Below, piece after piece: positions 39,208 through 48,799 of a stretch of DNA of 64,000 bases. Position numbers and translations under genes: made by a program. The notes under the pieces were generated by a model. It was not told the origin of the DNA. It saw nothing but the letters and a program-made list of their open reading frames with translations, and made no database searches. The stretch comes from Ensifer adhaerens (GTDB lineage: Bacteria; Pseudomonadota; Alphaproteobacteria; Rhizobiales; Rhizobiaceae). Where the stretch lies: the NCBI RefSeq assembly GCF_001270265.1, contig NZ_LGAP01000005.1, positions 1 to 64,000 of the forward strand, in the 5' to 3' direction. Each line of letters opens with the position of its first letter. Positions within the stretch are counted from its first letter, which is position 1.

Positions 39208-40476
39208 ATGACTAGCCTCACCGATCGTAAGAACGCTGCCATTTCCCGTGGCGTCGGCATGACCACGCAGATCTACGCCGACCGTGCGGAGAACGCCGAA
39301 ATCTGGGACAAGGAAGGCAACCGCTACATCGACTTTGCCTCCGGCATCGCCGTCGTCAACACCGGCCACCGCCACCCCAAGGTGATCGCTGCCGTGAAGG
39401 CGCAGCTCGATCGCTTCACCCACACCTGCCATCAGGTCGTGCCTTACGAGACCTATGTGCATCTCGCCGAACGCCTCAACGCGCTTGCGCCCGGCGACTT
39501 CGCCAAGAAGACGATCTTCGTTACGACCGGCGCTGAAGCCGTTGAAAATGCGGTGAAGATCGCCCGTGCGGCGACTGGCCGCCAGGCCGTGATCGCGTTT
39601 GGCGGCGGCTTCCATGGCCGGACCTTCATGGGCATGGCGCTCACCGGCAAGGTGGTGCCGTACAAGGTCGGCTTCGGCGCCATGCCGGGCGACGTCTTCC
39701 ACGCCCCCTTCCCGATCGAGCTACACGGTGTCACCGTCGAGCAGTCGCTAGCAGCGCTGAAGAAGCTCTTTGCCGCCGATGTCGACCCGGGCCGCGTGGC
39801 CGCCATCATCATCGAGCCCGTGCAGGGCGAAGGCGGTTTCTACCCGGCTCCGCCGACTTTCATGAAGGCATTGCGCGAAATCTGCGACCAGCACGGCATC
39901 CTCCTGATTGCCGACGAAGTCCAGACCGGTTTTGCCCGGACAGGCAAGATGTTCGCGATGGACCATCATGAGGTTGCGCCCGATCTGATGACGATGGCAA
40001 AAAGCCTGGCCGGCGGTTTCCCGCTCGCTGCCGTCACCGGCCGCGCAGAGATCATGGACGCGCCGGCGCCGGGCGGCCTCGGCGGCACCTATGGCGGCAA
40101 CCCGCTCGGAATTGCTGCGGCTCACGCCGTGCTTGACGTCATCGCCGAAGAGAAGCTTTGCGAACGCGCCGAGCAACTCGGCGGCCGCCTGAAGCAGCGC
40201 CTTGCGGCGATCCGCGAGCAGGCACCCGAGATCGTCGACATCCGCGGCCCCGGCTTCATGAACGCCGTGGAGTTCAACGATGTAAAGACCAATCTGCCGA
40301 GCGCCGACTTCGCCAACAAGGTCCGCCTGATCGCGCTCGACAAGGGCCTGATCCTTCTGACCTGCGGCGTGCACGGCAACGTCATCCGCTTCCTGGCGCC
40401 GATCACCATCCAGGATAACGTCTTTGCCGAGGCGCTTGATATCCTTGAGGCCTCGATCCTCGAAGCGCGTGGTTGA
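39208..40476 (+). CDS. gabT: 4-aminobutyrate (or 5-aminovalerate) aminotransferase
   Basis: 422 residues from the ATG at 39208. It is a class III aminotransferase with the PLP-binding motif [15 protein letters not shown] (D236), the Schiff-base lysine K265 ([10 protein letters not shown]), GGGFHGRT and EPVQGEGG. It converts GABA and 2-oxoglutarate to succinic semialdehyde and glutamate in the cytoplasm. Close homologues (DavT) use 5-aminovalerate, and sequence alone does not separate them here. It precedes gabD by 137 bp and is divergent from the MerR-XRE-cupin regulator. Confidence 0.92.
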   Translation: MTSLTDRKNAAISRGVGMTTQIYADRAENAEIWDKEGNRYIDFASGIAVVNTGHRHPKVIAAVKAQLDRFTHTCHQVVPYETYVHLAERLNALAPGDFAKKTIFVTTGAEAVENAVKIARAATGRQAVIAFGGGFHGRTFMGMALTGKVVPYKVGFGAMPGDVFHAPFPIELHGVTVEQSLAALKKLFAADVDPGRVAAIIIEPVQGEGGFYPAPPTFMKALREICDQHGILLIADEVQTGFARTGKMFAMDHHEVAPDLMTMAKSLAGGFPLAAVTGRAEIMDAPAPGGLGGTYGGNPLGIAAAHAVLDVIAEEKLCERAEQLGGRLKQRLAAIREQAPEIVDIRGPGFMNAVEFNDVKTNLPSADFANKVRLIALDKGLILLTCGVHGNVIRFLAPITIQDNVFAEALDILEASILEARG

Positions 40477-40613
40477 CGCTTCGCCGGGCGACCGCTAACG
40501 CGGTTGTCCGGGCCGATAAAACGGCTCCGGGTGTCGGGAGGATCGACACCCGCAAAAACAAGGAAAAAGCGAGCCTGCCGGGATGCGCCAGGCATCGCTG
40601 GAGGATGCCCACC

Positions 40614-42089
40614 ATGACCCTGACGCCGGCTTTGACGAAACACCTGCGCGCTGCCGATCTGTTTTCCGCATTGGACGGAATTGCGCATTCCGCCACGACC
40701 TGGGTGGGCGAGACCTTCGACGTCTTCAATCCGTCGACGGGAGAGCTTCTGGCGACGTTGCCGGATATGGGCATCGAACAGGCGAGTGCCGCCATCGATG
40801 CCGCCGCCGCCGCGCAGACCCTTTGGGCGGCAATGCCCGCCAAGGATAGAAGTGCGGTGCTTCGACGCTGGCACGACCTGATCATCGACCATGCCGACGA
40901 TCTTGCCGCCATCCTGACCGCCGAAATGGGCAAGCCGGTCGCCGAATCGAAAGGCGAGGTGCTGCACGCAGCCGCCTATGTCGAATGGTATGCCGAGGAA
41001 GCCAAGCGCATCTACGGCGAAACCTTCCCGGCGCCGGCCAATGACCGCCGCATGCTGGTCATCAAGCAGCCCGTTGGCGTCGTCGGCACGATCACACCCT
41101 GGAATTTCCCCGCCTCGATGGTGGCACGTAAGATCGCGCCGGCACTTGCCGCCGGCTGCGCCATCGTTTTGAAACCTGCCGAGCAGACGCCGCTCGTTGC
41201 CGGAGCCTTGTTCGTTCTGGCGGAGAAGGCCGGTTTCCCGGCCGGCGTCGTCAACCTGCTTTACGCCGCAGAAGGTGCCGCGATCGGGCGCGAGCTCTGC
41301 AGCAACCCCAAGGTTCGCAAGATCAGCTTTACCGGCTCGACGGAAGTCGGCCGCCTGCTGATGCGCCAGTGTTCCGATCAGATCAAGAAGGTCAGCCTGG
41401 AACTCGGCGGCAACGCGCCCTTCATCGTTTTCGACGATGCCGATATCGACGAGGCGGTCGATGGCGCCGTTCAGGCGAAGTTCCGCAATGCCGGACAGAC
41501 CTGTGTTTCGGCAAACCGCATCTACGTGCAATCGGCCGTGCATGACGCCTTTGCCGAGAAATTCGTCGCCCGCGTGGCCGAACTGTCCGTCGGCGACGGC
41601 TTTTCCGCCGGCGTCACGATCGGGCCGATGATCGACCGGCATGCCATCGAGAAGATCGAAGCCCATGTCGCGGATGCCGTGTCCAAGGGCGCCGAGGTGC
41701 GCAGCGGCGGTCATCGCATCGGCACGTCAGGAACCTTCTTCGAACCGACGGTACTAACCGGCATTTCGACCGACATGCGCGTGGCCCAGGAAGAGACATT
41801 CGGCCCGATCGCCCCGATCATCCGCTTCGAGACCGCCGAACAGGTGATCGCCGAGGCGAATGATACGATCTATGGCCTGGCCGCCTATTTCTACGCCGAA
41901 AACCTCAAGCGTGTGTGGCATGTGGCCGAAGCGCTGGAGTACGGTATGGTCGGCATCAACACCGGCCGCATGTCTTCGGAAGCCGCCCCCTTCGGCGGCA
42001 TCAAGCAATCCGGCATCGGCCGCGAGGGCTCCCGCCATGGGCTCGAAGACTATCTCGAGATGAAGTATCTCTGCATGGGCAACATCTGA
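40614..42089 (+). CDS. gabD: Succinate- (or glutarate-) semialdehyde dehydrogenase
   Basis: 491 residues from the ATG at 40614, chosen because GGAGG lies 9 bases upstream; the ATG at 40605 would touch the site. It is an aldehyde dehydrogenase with TPWNFPASM, general base E263 (LELGGNAPF) and nucleophile C297 (NAGQTCVSANRI). It oxidises succinic semialdehyde to succinate with NAD(P), completing the GABA shunt begun by GabT. As with GabT, a DavD role (glutarate semialdehyde to glutarate) is possible given the gcdH operon nearby. Confidence 0.92.
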   Translation: MTLTPALTKHLRAADLFSALDGIAHSATTWVGETFDVFNPSTGELLATLPDMGIEQASAAIDAAAAAQTLWAAMPAKDRSAVLRRWHDLIIDHADDLAAILTAEMGKPVAESKGEVLHAAAYVEWYAEEAKRIYGETFPAPANDRRMLVIKQPVGVVGTITPWNFPASMVARKIAPALAAGCAIVLKPAEQTPLVAGALFVLAEKAGFPAGVVNLLYAAEGAAIGRELCSNPKVRKISFTGSTEVGRLLMRQCSDQIKKVSLELGGNAPFIVFDDADIDEAVDGAVQAKFRNAGQTCVSANRIYVQSAVHDAFAEKFVARVAELSVGDGFSAGVTIGPMIDRHAIEKIEAHVADAVSKGAEVRSGGHRIGTSGTFFEPTVLTGISTDMRVAQEETFGPIAPIIRFETAEQVIAEANDTIYGLAAYFYAENLKRVWHVAEALEYGMVGINTGRMSSEAAPFGGIKQSGIGREGSRHGLEDYLEMKYLCMGNI

Positions 42090-42200
42090 GCGTTGCTTTC
42101 CGTTAGAATGTCTCAACCTCTTGCTTCGCCGCCGATTGCAAAGCTTTGTGGACTGCGGCCGGCGTCATGCCTGCCAATGCCCAGCCTGTCATAAACAGCA

Positions 42201-42230
42201 CTTGAAATTGTGAAGCGCGCTTGCCAATTG
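42201..42230 (+). promoter_or_regulatory. Candidate sigma32 heat-shock promoter of htpG
   Basis: CTTGAA (42201-42206) and CCAATTG (42224-42230) are separated by 17 bp, resembling the alphaproteobacterial RpoH pattern (CTTGAC, about 17 bp, CCCCATNT-like). It is 43 bp upstream of the htpG start. The -10 element is only a partial match. Confidence 0.45.
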
Positions 42231-42272
42231 GGGCACGAACCAGGGACAAGAACCATAGGAGTTGCCACCGCG

Positions 42273-44162
42273 ATGAGCGAAGTTGAAATGTCCGTCGAGA
42301 AACATGTCTTTGAAGCCGATGTAGCCAGGCTGCTCCATCTCATGGTGCACTCGGTCTATTCCGACAAGAACGTCTTCCTCCGCGAACTGATTTCGAACGC
42401 CGCGGACGCCTGCGAGAAGTTGCGCTACGAGGCGATCGTCTCGCCGGAACTGCTGAACGGCGACACGAGCCCCAGCATCAAGCTGACGCTCGACGAGGAA
42501 AACAACCGCCTCGTTGTCGAAGACAATGGCATCGGCATGAGCCGCGACGAACTCGTCGAGGCGCTCGGCACCATCGCCCGCTCGGGCACGCGCGCCTTCA
42601 TGGAGCGCATCGAAGCGGCACAGGGCAAGGACGGCGCGCAGCTCATCGGCCAGTTCGGCGTCGGTTTCTATTCCGCCTTCATGGTCGCCGACAATGTCGA
42701 CGTCGTCTCACGCCGCGCCGGCTCGGAGCATGCATGGCTCTGGTCGTCGGACGGCAAGGGTAGCTACACGGTCGCAGCCGCCGATCTTGCAGACGCGCCG
42801 GCGCGCGGCACGCGCATCACCCTGCACCTGATGGAAGATGCCAAAACCTACACCTCGCGCTGGACGGTCGAGCGCATCGTCAAGGACCAGTCCGGCCATG
42901 TCCCGGTTCCGATCTCGATCGTCGAGAAGCCCGGCGCCGAACCCGTTTCCGTCGGCGATGGCACGGCGCTCTGGACCAAGCAGAAGAGCGAGATTTCCAA
43001 GGAAGACTACGCCGATTTCTACCGGGGCGTTTCGGGACAGTACGACGATCCCGCATTGACCGTGCATTTCCGCGCCGAGGGTCGGCACGAATATACGGCT
43101 CTCGCCTTCGTGCCGGGCTCCAAGCCTTTCGACCTCTTCGACCCGGACCGCAAGGGTCGGATGAAGCTCTACGTCAAGCGCGTCTTCATCACCGACGAGG
43201 CCGAATTGCTGCCGCGTTATCTGCGTTTCGTTCGTGGCCTCGTCGACACGTCGGACCTTCCGCTCAACGTCTCGCGCGAGATGATCCAGGAGAGCCCGCT
43301 TCTCTCCAGCATTCGCAAGGGATTGACCAACCGCGTACTGACGGCGATCGAAAAGCTGGCGGAGAGCGACCGCGAGACCTTCGACAAGGTCTGGGAAAAC
43401 TTCGGCAGCGTGCTGAAGGAAGGCATTTACGAGGACTTCGAACGCCGTGCGCAACTAATCGCGCTTTCCCGCTTCCGCACGACCACCTCGGAAGAGGGCC
43501 ACCGCAGCCTTGCCGACTACGTCAAGGACATGAAGGACGGCCAGTCGGCGATCTACTACCTCACGGGTGACAACCTCGCCCAGCTCAAGGCATCGCCGCA
43601 GCTTGAAGGTTTCCGCGCACGCGGCATCGAAGTGCTGTTGTTGACCGACCCGGTCGATAGCTTCTGGGTGACGTCGGCGCCGGACTTCGAAGGCAAGCCG
43701 ATGAAGTCGATCACCCAAGGCTCGGCCGATCTCGGCAGCGTCACAAAGCCGGAAGGCAGCGCCGATAGCGCGCCCGAGGCGAGCCAGGCGGTGACCGACT
43801 TTGTCGCCTTCGCCAAGGAAACGCTCGGGGAAGCCGTATCGGAGGTTCGCACCTCCGACCGCCTGACGGAAAGCGCCGTGTGCCTGGTGGCGCCGGAGCA
43901 TGGCCCCGACCGTCAGCTCGAAAAAATGCTGCAGGGCGCCGGCCGCCTCGACAGCGCGGCAAAACCGATCCTCGAGATCAATCCCGGCCACGCGCTGATT
44001 GCGGCGATTGCCGCCTGCCCGGCCGATGATAGCGCCTTTCGTGCCGACGCCGTTCAGCTTCTGCTCGATCAGGCCCGCGTTCTCGATGGCGACAAGCCGC
44101 AGGACCCGCGCGCGTTTGCCGAGCGCCTGTCACGCGTCTTCAACCGGGCGCTCAAGGTTTAA
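42273..44162 (+). CDS. htpG: Molecular chaperone HtpG (Hsp90)
   Basis: 629 residues from the ATG at 42273 (AGGAG upstream). It has an N-terminal GHKL ATPase domain with ELISNAADACEKLRYE, VEDNGIGMS and GQFGVGFYSAFMV, a middle domain (KRVFITDEAELLPRYLRF) and a C-terminal dimerisation domain. It refolds and stabilises client proteins in the cytoplasm, especially under heat stress. It is transcribed alone between gabD and a convergent CoA-transferase gene. Confidence 0.97.
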   Translation: MSEVEMSVEKHVFEADVARLLHLMVHSVYSDKNVFLRELISNAADACEKLRYEAIVSPELLNGDTSPSIKLTLDEENNRLVVEDNGIGMSRDELVEALGTIARSGTRAFMERIEAAQGKDGAQLIGQFGVGFYSAFMVADNVDVVSRRAGSEHAWLWSSDGKGSYTVAAADLADAPARGTRITLHLMEDAKTYTSRWTVERIVKDQSGHVPVPISIVEKPGAEPVSVGDGTALWTKQKSEISKEDYADFYRGVSGQYDDPALTVHFRAEGRHEYTALAFVPGSKPFDLFDPDRKGRMKLYVKRVFITDEAELLPRYLRFVRGLVDTSDLPLNVSREMIQESPLLSSIRKGLTNRVLTAIEKLAESDRETFDKVWENFGSVLKEGIYEDFERRAQLIALSRFRTTTSEEGHRSLADYVKDMKDGQSAIYYLTGDNLAQLKASPQLEGFRARGIEVLLLTDPVDSFWVTSAPDFEGKPMKSITQGSADLGSVTKPEGSADSAPEASQAVTDFVAFAKETLGEAVSEVRTSDRLTESAVCLVAPEHGPDRQLEKMLQGAGRLDSAAKPILEINPGHALIAAIAACPADDSAFRADAVQLLLDQARVLDGDKPQDPRAFAERLSRVFNRALKV

Positions 44163-44196
44163 CGCAGCGATCTAACTGCCTGTAATTGCAGAGATG

Positions 44197-44228
44197 AAGG
44201 GTGAGAGGGAGAGATCCCCCTCACCCTT
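44197..44228. terminator. Bidirectional hairpin between htpG and the CoA-transferase gene
   Basis: AAGGGTGAG and CTCACCCTT form a perfect 9-bp stem with a 14-base loop. The right arm overlaps the stop codon of the convergent CoA-transferase gene. There is only a short T-run on either side. Confidence 0.6.
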
Positions 44229-45414
44229 TCGCTTGTTCGGGCGCGGCTGTCATGCCGATCTCGGCCAGCACCTCCGCCGTATGCTCACCCAAGCGCGGAA
44301 CACCGCGGTCAAGCACCAGCGAGGCATCGGAAAAACGGATCGGCGTGCGGACACCCGGCGACGTTCCGCAGGCCGCACCGGAATGGGGTGTGTCGATCTG
44401 CATCTGCCGGTGCATGATCTGCGGATCGGCGAAAACGTCGGCTACCGTGTTGATTGGACCACCCGGAACGCCTGCCTCTTCCAGCAATGTCAAAAGCGTG
44501 TCCCGTTCGAACTTTGCCGTTTCAGCCGCAAGCGCCGGTGTCAGGCTGTCGCGATTCTGGACGCGGGACGCGTTGGTCAGATAGCGCTCGTCCGTCGCCA
44601 GATCGCCGCGGCCGAGCAGGTTACAGAACTTGACGAACTGTCGGTCGTTGCCGACGGCGACGATCAGGTGTCCGTCCGCCGTCGGAAACACCTGGTAGGG
44701 CGCAATGTTCGGATGGGCGTTGCCAAGCCGGCGCGGCGCCTTTCCCGAGACGAGAAAGTTGAGCGCCTGATTGGCGAGCACGCCGGTCATGCAGTCGAGC
44801 AGCGCCATGTCGATCTGCTGGCCCTTGCCCGTCCGCTCACGCTGCGCCAACGCTGCCTGCACGGCAATGACGCCATAAAGCCCGGTGAAGATATCGGCGA
44901 ATGCGACGCCGATCTTCTGCGGCTCGCGATCAGGCTCCCCGGTCAGGTCCATAATCCCGCTCATGCCCTGAACGATATAGTCGTAGCCGGCGCGATGCGC
45001 ATAAGGCCCATCCTGACCGAAGCCCGTTACCGAGCAATAGATCAGGCGCGGGTTGACCTTCTTCAGGCTTTCGTAATCGAGGCCATATTTCTGAAGGCCG
45101 CCGACCTTGAAATTCTCGAGCAGGACGTCGGACTGCGCCACCAGCCGGCGCACGGCTTCCTGCCCTTCCTGGGTCGTGAAATCGAGCACGACCGAACGCT
45201 TGCCGCGATTGCAGGCGTGGAAATAGGCCGCATCGAGCTTCTCCCCATCCTCGCCGGCAACGAAGGGCGGTCCCCAGGTGCGGGTGTCGTCACCCGCCGG
45301 GCTTTCCACCTTGATGACGTCGGCGCCGAGATCGGCCAGCGTCTGGCCGATCCAGGGACCCGCAAGAATGCGGGCGAGCTCAAGAACGCGAATACCCTTC
45401 AGTGGCGCTTCCAT
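44221..45414 (-). CDS. Class III (CaiB/BaiF) CoA-transferase, probable succinyl-CoA:glutarate type
   Basis: 397 residues. It has the family start LKGIRVLELARILAGPWIGQ, LADLGADVIKVESPAGDDTR, and the region of the catalytic Asp, YDYIVQGMSGIMDLTGE. It is 10 bp downstream of gcdH in one operon. Homologues next to gcdH activate glutarate by transferring CoA from succinyl-CoA (as mammalian SUGCT does). I infer the same role here: it would make glutaryl-CoA for GcdH. Confidence 0.85.
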   Translation of the reverse strand: MEAPLKGIRVLELARILAGPWIGQTLADLGADVIKVESPAGDDTRTWGPPFVAGEDGEKLDAAYFHACNRGKRSVVLDFTTQEGQEAVRRLVAQSDVLLENFKVGGLQKYGLDYESLKKVNPRLIYCSVTGFGQDGPYAHRAGYDYIVQGMSGIMDLTGEPDREPQKIGVAFADIFTGLYGVIAVQAALAQRERTGKGQQIDMALLDCMTGVLANQALNFLVSGKAPRRLGNAHPNIAPYQVFPTADGHLIVAVGNDRQFVKFCNLLGRGDLATDERYLTNASRVQNRDSLTPALAAETAKFERDTLLTLLEEAGVPGGPINTVADVFADPQIMHRQMQIDTPHSGAACGTSPGVRTPIRFSDASLVLDRGVPRLGEHTAEVLAEIGMTAAPEQAKG

Positions 45415-45424
45415 GATCGGCCGC

Positions 45425-46612
45425 TCAGAAGAAAGCCTGGAGGCCGGTCTGGGCGCGGCCGAGGATCAGTGCATGAACGTCGTGCGTGCCCTCATAGGTG
45501 TTGACCGTCTCAAGGTTCACCATGTGGCGCATGACCTGGTACTCCTCGGAAATGCCGTTGCCGCCGTGCATGTCGCGCGCCATGCGGGCGATATCGAGCG
45601 CCTTGCCGCAATTGTTGCGCTTGACGAGCGAGATCATTTCCGGCGCCATGCGCCCTTCGTCCATCAGGCGACCGACGCGCAGCGAGCCCTGAAGCCCGAG
45701 CGAAATCTCGGTCTGCATGTCGGCAAGCTTCTTCTGGAAGAGCTGCGTCTGGGCGAGCGGGCGGTTGAACTGCTTGCGATCGAGACCGTATTGACGGGCG
45801 GCATGCCAGCAGAACTCGGCAGCACCGAGCGCGCCCCAGGAAATGCCGTAGCGGGCGCGGTTGAGGCAGCCGAACGGGCCCTTGAGGCCTTCGACGTTGG
45901 GGAGCAGCGCATCTTCGCCGACCTCGACATTGTCCATGACGATTTCGCCGGTGATCGAGGCACGCAGCGACAGCTTGCCGGCAATTTTTGGCGCCGAAAG
46001 GCCCTTCGTGCCCTTGTCGAGCACGAAGCCGCGAATGGCATTGCCATGGGCTTCCGACTTTGCCCAGACGACAAAGACATCGGCGAGCGGCGCGTTGGAG
46101 ATCCACATCTTCGAGCCGACGAGGCGGTAGCCGTTTTCCGTCTTGATGGCGCGGGTCTTCATGCCGGCCGGGTCGGAACCGGCGTCTGGTTCGGTCAACC
46201 CGAAGCAGCCGATCCATTCGCCGCTGATCAGCTTCGGCAGATACTTCTGCTTCTGCTCTTCCGAGCCATAGGCGTAGATCGGGTAGATAACGAGCGAAGA
46301 CTGAACGCTCATCATCGAGCGGTAACCGGAATCGACGCGCTCGACTTCGCGGGCGACGAGACCATAGGCGACATAGGAAGCGCCGACGCCGCCATAGGTC
46401 TCCGAAACGGTCACGCCGAGCAGGCCGAGGTCGCCCATCTCGCGGAAGATCTCGGGATCGGTCGATTCTTCGCGATAGGCAGCAATGACGCGCGGCTGCA
46501 GCCGATCCTGCGCATAGGCCCGCGCGGTATCGCGGATCATGCGCTCGTCCTCGGTCAACTGATCTTCGAGGAGGAACGCGTCATCCCATTGAAATTGCGT
46601 CTTGCCGGTCAT
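45425..46612 (-). CDS. gcdH: Glutaryl-CoA dehydrogenase
   Basis: 395 residues from the ATG at 46612 (GGGAGAG upstream). It is an acyl-CoA dehydrogenase with the catalytic Glu E374 in [19 protein letters not shown]-binding segments are [16 protein letters not shown] and [16 protein letters not shown]. The GcdH-type helix 9 [20 protein letters not shown] is also present. It oxidatively decarboxylates glutaryl-CoA to crotonyl-CoA in lysine, tryptophan or glutarate degradation. It is the first gene of the pair with the CoA-transferase. Confidence 0.95.
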   Translation of the reverse strand: MTGKTQFQWDDAFLLEDQLTEDERMIRDTARAYAQDRLQPRVIAAYREESTDPEIFREMGDLGLLGVTVSETYGGVGASYVAYGLVAREVERVDSGYRSMMSVQSSLVIYPIYAYGSEEQKQKYLPKLISGEWIGCFGLTEPDAGSDPAGMKTRAIKTENGYRLVGSKMWISNAPLADVFVVWAKSEAHGNAIRGFVLDKGTKGLSAPKIAGKLSLRASITGEIVMDNVEVGEDALLPNVEGLKGPFGCLNRARYGISWGALGAAEFCWHAARQYGLDRKQFNRPLAQTQLFQKKLADMQTEISLGLQGSLRVGRLMDEGRMAPEMISLVKRNNCGKALDIARMARDMHGGNGISEEYQVMRHMVNLETVNTYEGTHDVHALILGRAQTGLQAFF

Positions 46613-46806
46613 GTTTCTCTCCCATCGGATTTTTCCACTTGCGGTTATGGCAAGCAGAACCAAGGCTTTCAAACGAAATTGAGGCACCGCCTCATGCGTC
46701 CGCGGAATGGCCCCGGGGCGATCTTAACCTTGTTTAGTGAAGCCTCATGGACCGCCGGTTATGGTTGTCATACTCTTAACGGGACATTTATGGGAGCGCG
46801 TCCGTC

Positions 46807-47577
46807 ATGGATCGTCAAATCTGCAATGTCCGATTGACACCCCTGCTCTGGTTCATAGCAGTGATGATTGCCGGCCTGATCGCAATCCATTGTTTCGTCA
46901 TGGTTTGCTGGACGCTGAAGAGCTGCGGGCCCTTCACTGCCAGCGTGACGAATTACGGCCATCTCTTCGATCTCAATCGCGAGCTGAACATCCCGACCTG
47001 GGCGAGTTCCGCTCTGATTGTCATGGTCGGCGGCGCCTGCGCGTTGGTCGGGCTTGCCGAACGGCAGCAGGGCGGCCGGGCGTGGCCGTGGTGGGGACTC
47101 GGTGTTGTCTTTGCCTATATGTCAATGGACGAAGCGGCCGAGTTGCATGGGTTGCTCGCCAACGAGAAACTGGCGCTGCCGGGCATGACGGGCGCTGGAT
47201 TCGCATGGCTCGTCCCTGGGCTTATCCTGGCCGCGATGGTCGCCCTGGCCTATCTGCGTTGGGTGCTGAGACAACCCACCGAAGTACGTAACCTTTTCTT
47301 CGTCGCCGGCACTGTTTACGTCACCGGCGCCCTCGGCTTCGAAGCGTTGGGTGGCCTCTTGGCCGATCCGACCTACTTCAACCCTGCCTATCTCGTGGCT
47401 TCGACAATCGAGGAAACGCTCGAGTTCCTCGGTATGCTGATCATGCTCTACGCCGTGCTGCGTCGTCTGGATATGTTCGGCCTAGCCTTCGGCTTTACCG
47501 TGTCCCGTCCACGTCAGGCGACAACGACCGAGGACGCGGTCCAGCAGAGGGACTTTGGCGGAGCAACGGCTGGCTGA
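46807..47577 (+). CDS. Uncharacterised multi-pass membrane protein with conserved-looking Asp/Glu/His
   Basis: 256 residues from the ATG at 46807 (GGGAG upstream). About six hydrophobic helices (15-37, 65-84, 95-106, 130-150, 163-183, 205-220) are followed by a polar tail. Charged residues cluster at helix ends: D55 and E59 in LFDLNRELNIPTW, D108/E109/H114 in YMSMDEAAELH, E179 in GALGFEALGG, and E202/E203/E206 in TIEETLEFLG. I have seen this pattern in unannotated proteobacterial membrane proteins, but know no function. It might bind metal. It is divergent from gcdH and appears to be a single gene. Confidence 0.75.
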   Translation: MDRQICNVRLTPLLWFIAVMIAGLIAIHCFVMVCWTLKSCGPFTASVTNYGHLFDLNRELNIPTWASSALIVMVGGACALVGLAERQQGGRAWPWWGLGVVFAYMSMDEAAELHGLLANEKLALPGMTGAGFAWLVPGLILAAMVALAYLRWVLRQPTEVRNLFFVAGTVYVTGALGFEALGGLLADPTYFNPAYLVASTIEETLEFLGMLIMLYAVLRRLDMFGLAFGFTVSRPRQATTTEDAVQQRDFGGATAG

Positions 47578-47762
47578 GTCTTCTCGGTGGTAGGCGATCG
47601 CAATCCGACCGCTTGGTTTTCTCCGCCTTGCCGCGCAAGACGCGCCTTCGGCGAGCGCGCATGTTGCAAATCCGCGCCAATATGACGACAAGGCTGAAGG
47701 GCAGTCTGCTGAGACCGCCGAATGCCGACCCACCCGAAAGAGATCCACCGTAGTCCACCGCC

Positions 47763-48719
47763 ATGGCCAATGACCGTCTGGAACGCTTCGCCCACAATCT
47801 CGACTGGAACCTGCTGCGCACCTTCGTCGTCGTGGTGGAGGAAGGCAGCATTACCGCCGCGGCCAATCGGCTCCTGCTGCAGCAACCGGCTGTCAGCATG
47901 GCGCTCAAGCGGCTCGAACAGACCGTTGGACAGAAGCTCATTGATCGCCGTCCGGGCCGCTTCGACCTGACCGATGCGGGCGCCAGGTTGCACGCTCAGT
48001 GCCGCGACATCTTCGCAGCCGTCATCCGGCTTCCCAACGTCCTTGAAACGGCGGGCGAGGAAATCACCGGCCATCTCAACATTCATGTCGTCAGCCATGC
48101 CCACAACCCCGCCTGGGACCGGAGGCTCGCGACCTTCTTCAGCAAGCACCCGAAGGTGACGATATCGGTGACCGTGGCCACGACCGTCGATGTGCTGAGC
48201 GCGGTCGAACGCAATATCGCAACCATGGGGCTGTGCGACGGCAACATCCCCGGCTGGCTGAACAAGAGCTTCCATGTTCGTGAGCGCTATGCGCTTTACT
48301 GCGGTCGCGACCACCCCCTGTTCGGTGTCGAGGGAGTCGATTTCAACGATCTGCGCGGCAATCCTTACATTGCCTTCATCGCCGATGTGCTTGGCGGCCA
48401 GCACATGAACTCCGTGACGGCGGTGCGCGCCATAGGCTCATTCGGCCAGCAGGTTCGGGCCGTGTCGTGCAATGTCGAGGAAGTCATGCGGCTGATCGCC
48501 TCCAACATCGGCATCGGCATGCTGCCGGATCATCTTGCAGCGCCCGCCGTCGCCGAGGGTCGACTTTGGCAGCTCCCACCCTATGACAACCTGCCGACGA
48601 CGGATGTGTTTCGCATCTCCAACCCGAACTCGATTCTCAATCCCGCCGAAGCCGCCTTCCTCGCGCATGTGGCCGACACCGCCCCGCTCGACCACTGCCT
48701 CGACCATCATCCAAATTGA
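47763..48719 (+). CDS. LysR-family transcriptional regulator
   Basis: 318 residues. The N-terminal winged helix-turn-helix (WNLLRTFVVVVEEGSITAAA, then LLLQQPAVSMALKRLEQTVG) is followed by a periplasmic-binding-like effector domain (about 100-305). It lies 80 bp upstream of a DauA-like oxidoreductase on the same strand, with a perfect palindrome between them, and probably controls that gene. The effector is unknown; a D-amino acid is a reasonable guess. Confidence 0.9.
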   Translation: MANDRLERFAHNLDWNLLRTFVVVVEEGSITAAANRLLLQQPAVSMALKRLEQTVGQKLIDRRPGRFDLTDAGARLHAQCRDIFAAVIRLPNVLETAGEEITGHLNIHVVSHAHNPAWDRRLATFFSKHPKVTISVTVATTVDVLSAVERNIATMGLCDGNIPGWLNKSFHVRERYALYCGRDHPLFGVEGVDFNDLRGNPYIAFIADVLGGQHMNSVTAVRAIGSFGQQVRAVSCNVEEVMRLIASNIGIGMLPDHLAAPAVAEGRLWQLPPYDNLPTTDVFRISNPNSILNPAEAAFLAHVADTAPLDHCLDHHPN

Positions 48720-48750
48720 TAGTGACATTTCCGGTTATAAATTTGAACGC

Positions 48751-48764
48751 GTAGCGCGCGCTAC
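48751..48764. promoter_or_regulatory. Perfect 14-bp palindrome upstream of the D-amino-acid dehydrogenase gene
   Basis: GTAGCGCGCGCTAC is self-complementary and lies 36 bp before the oxidoreductase start and 31 bp after the LysR stop. It could be an operator. It has no loop, so it would not make a good RNA hairpin. Confidence 0.4.
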
Positions 48765-48799
48765 CTATGGTCCGGCCAAATCAGAAGCGGGGTCGGGAC

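Noticed and set aside
45278-46837. A 519-codon plus-strand open frame opposite gcdH
   Set aside because: Antisense shadow of gcdH, whose catalytic motifs are intact on the minus strand.
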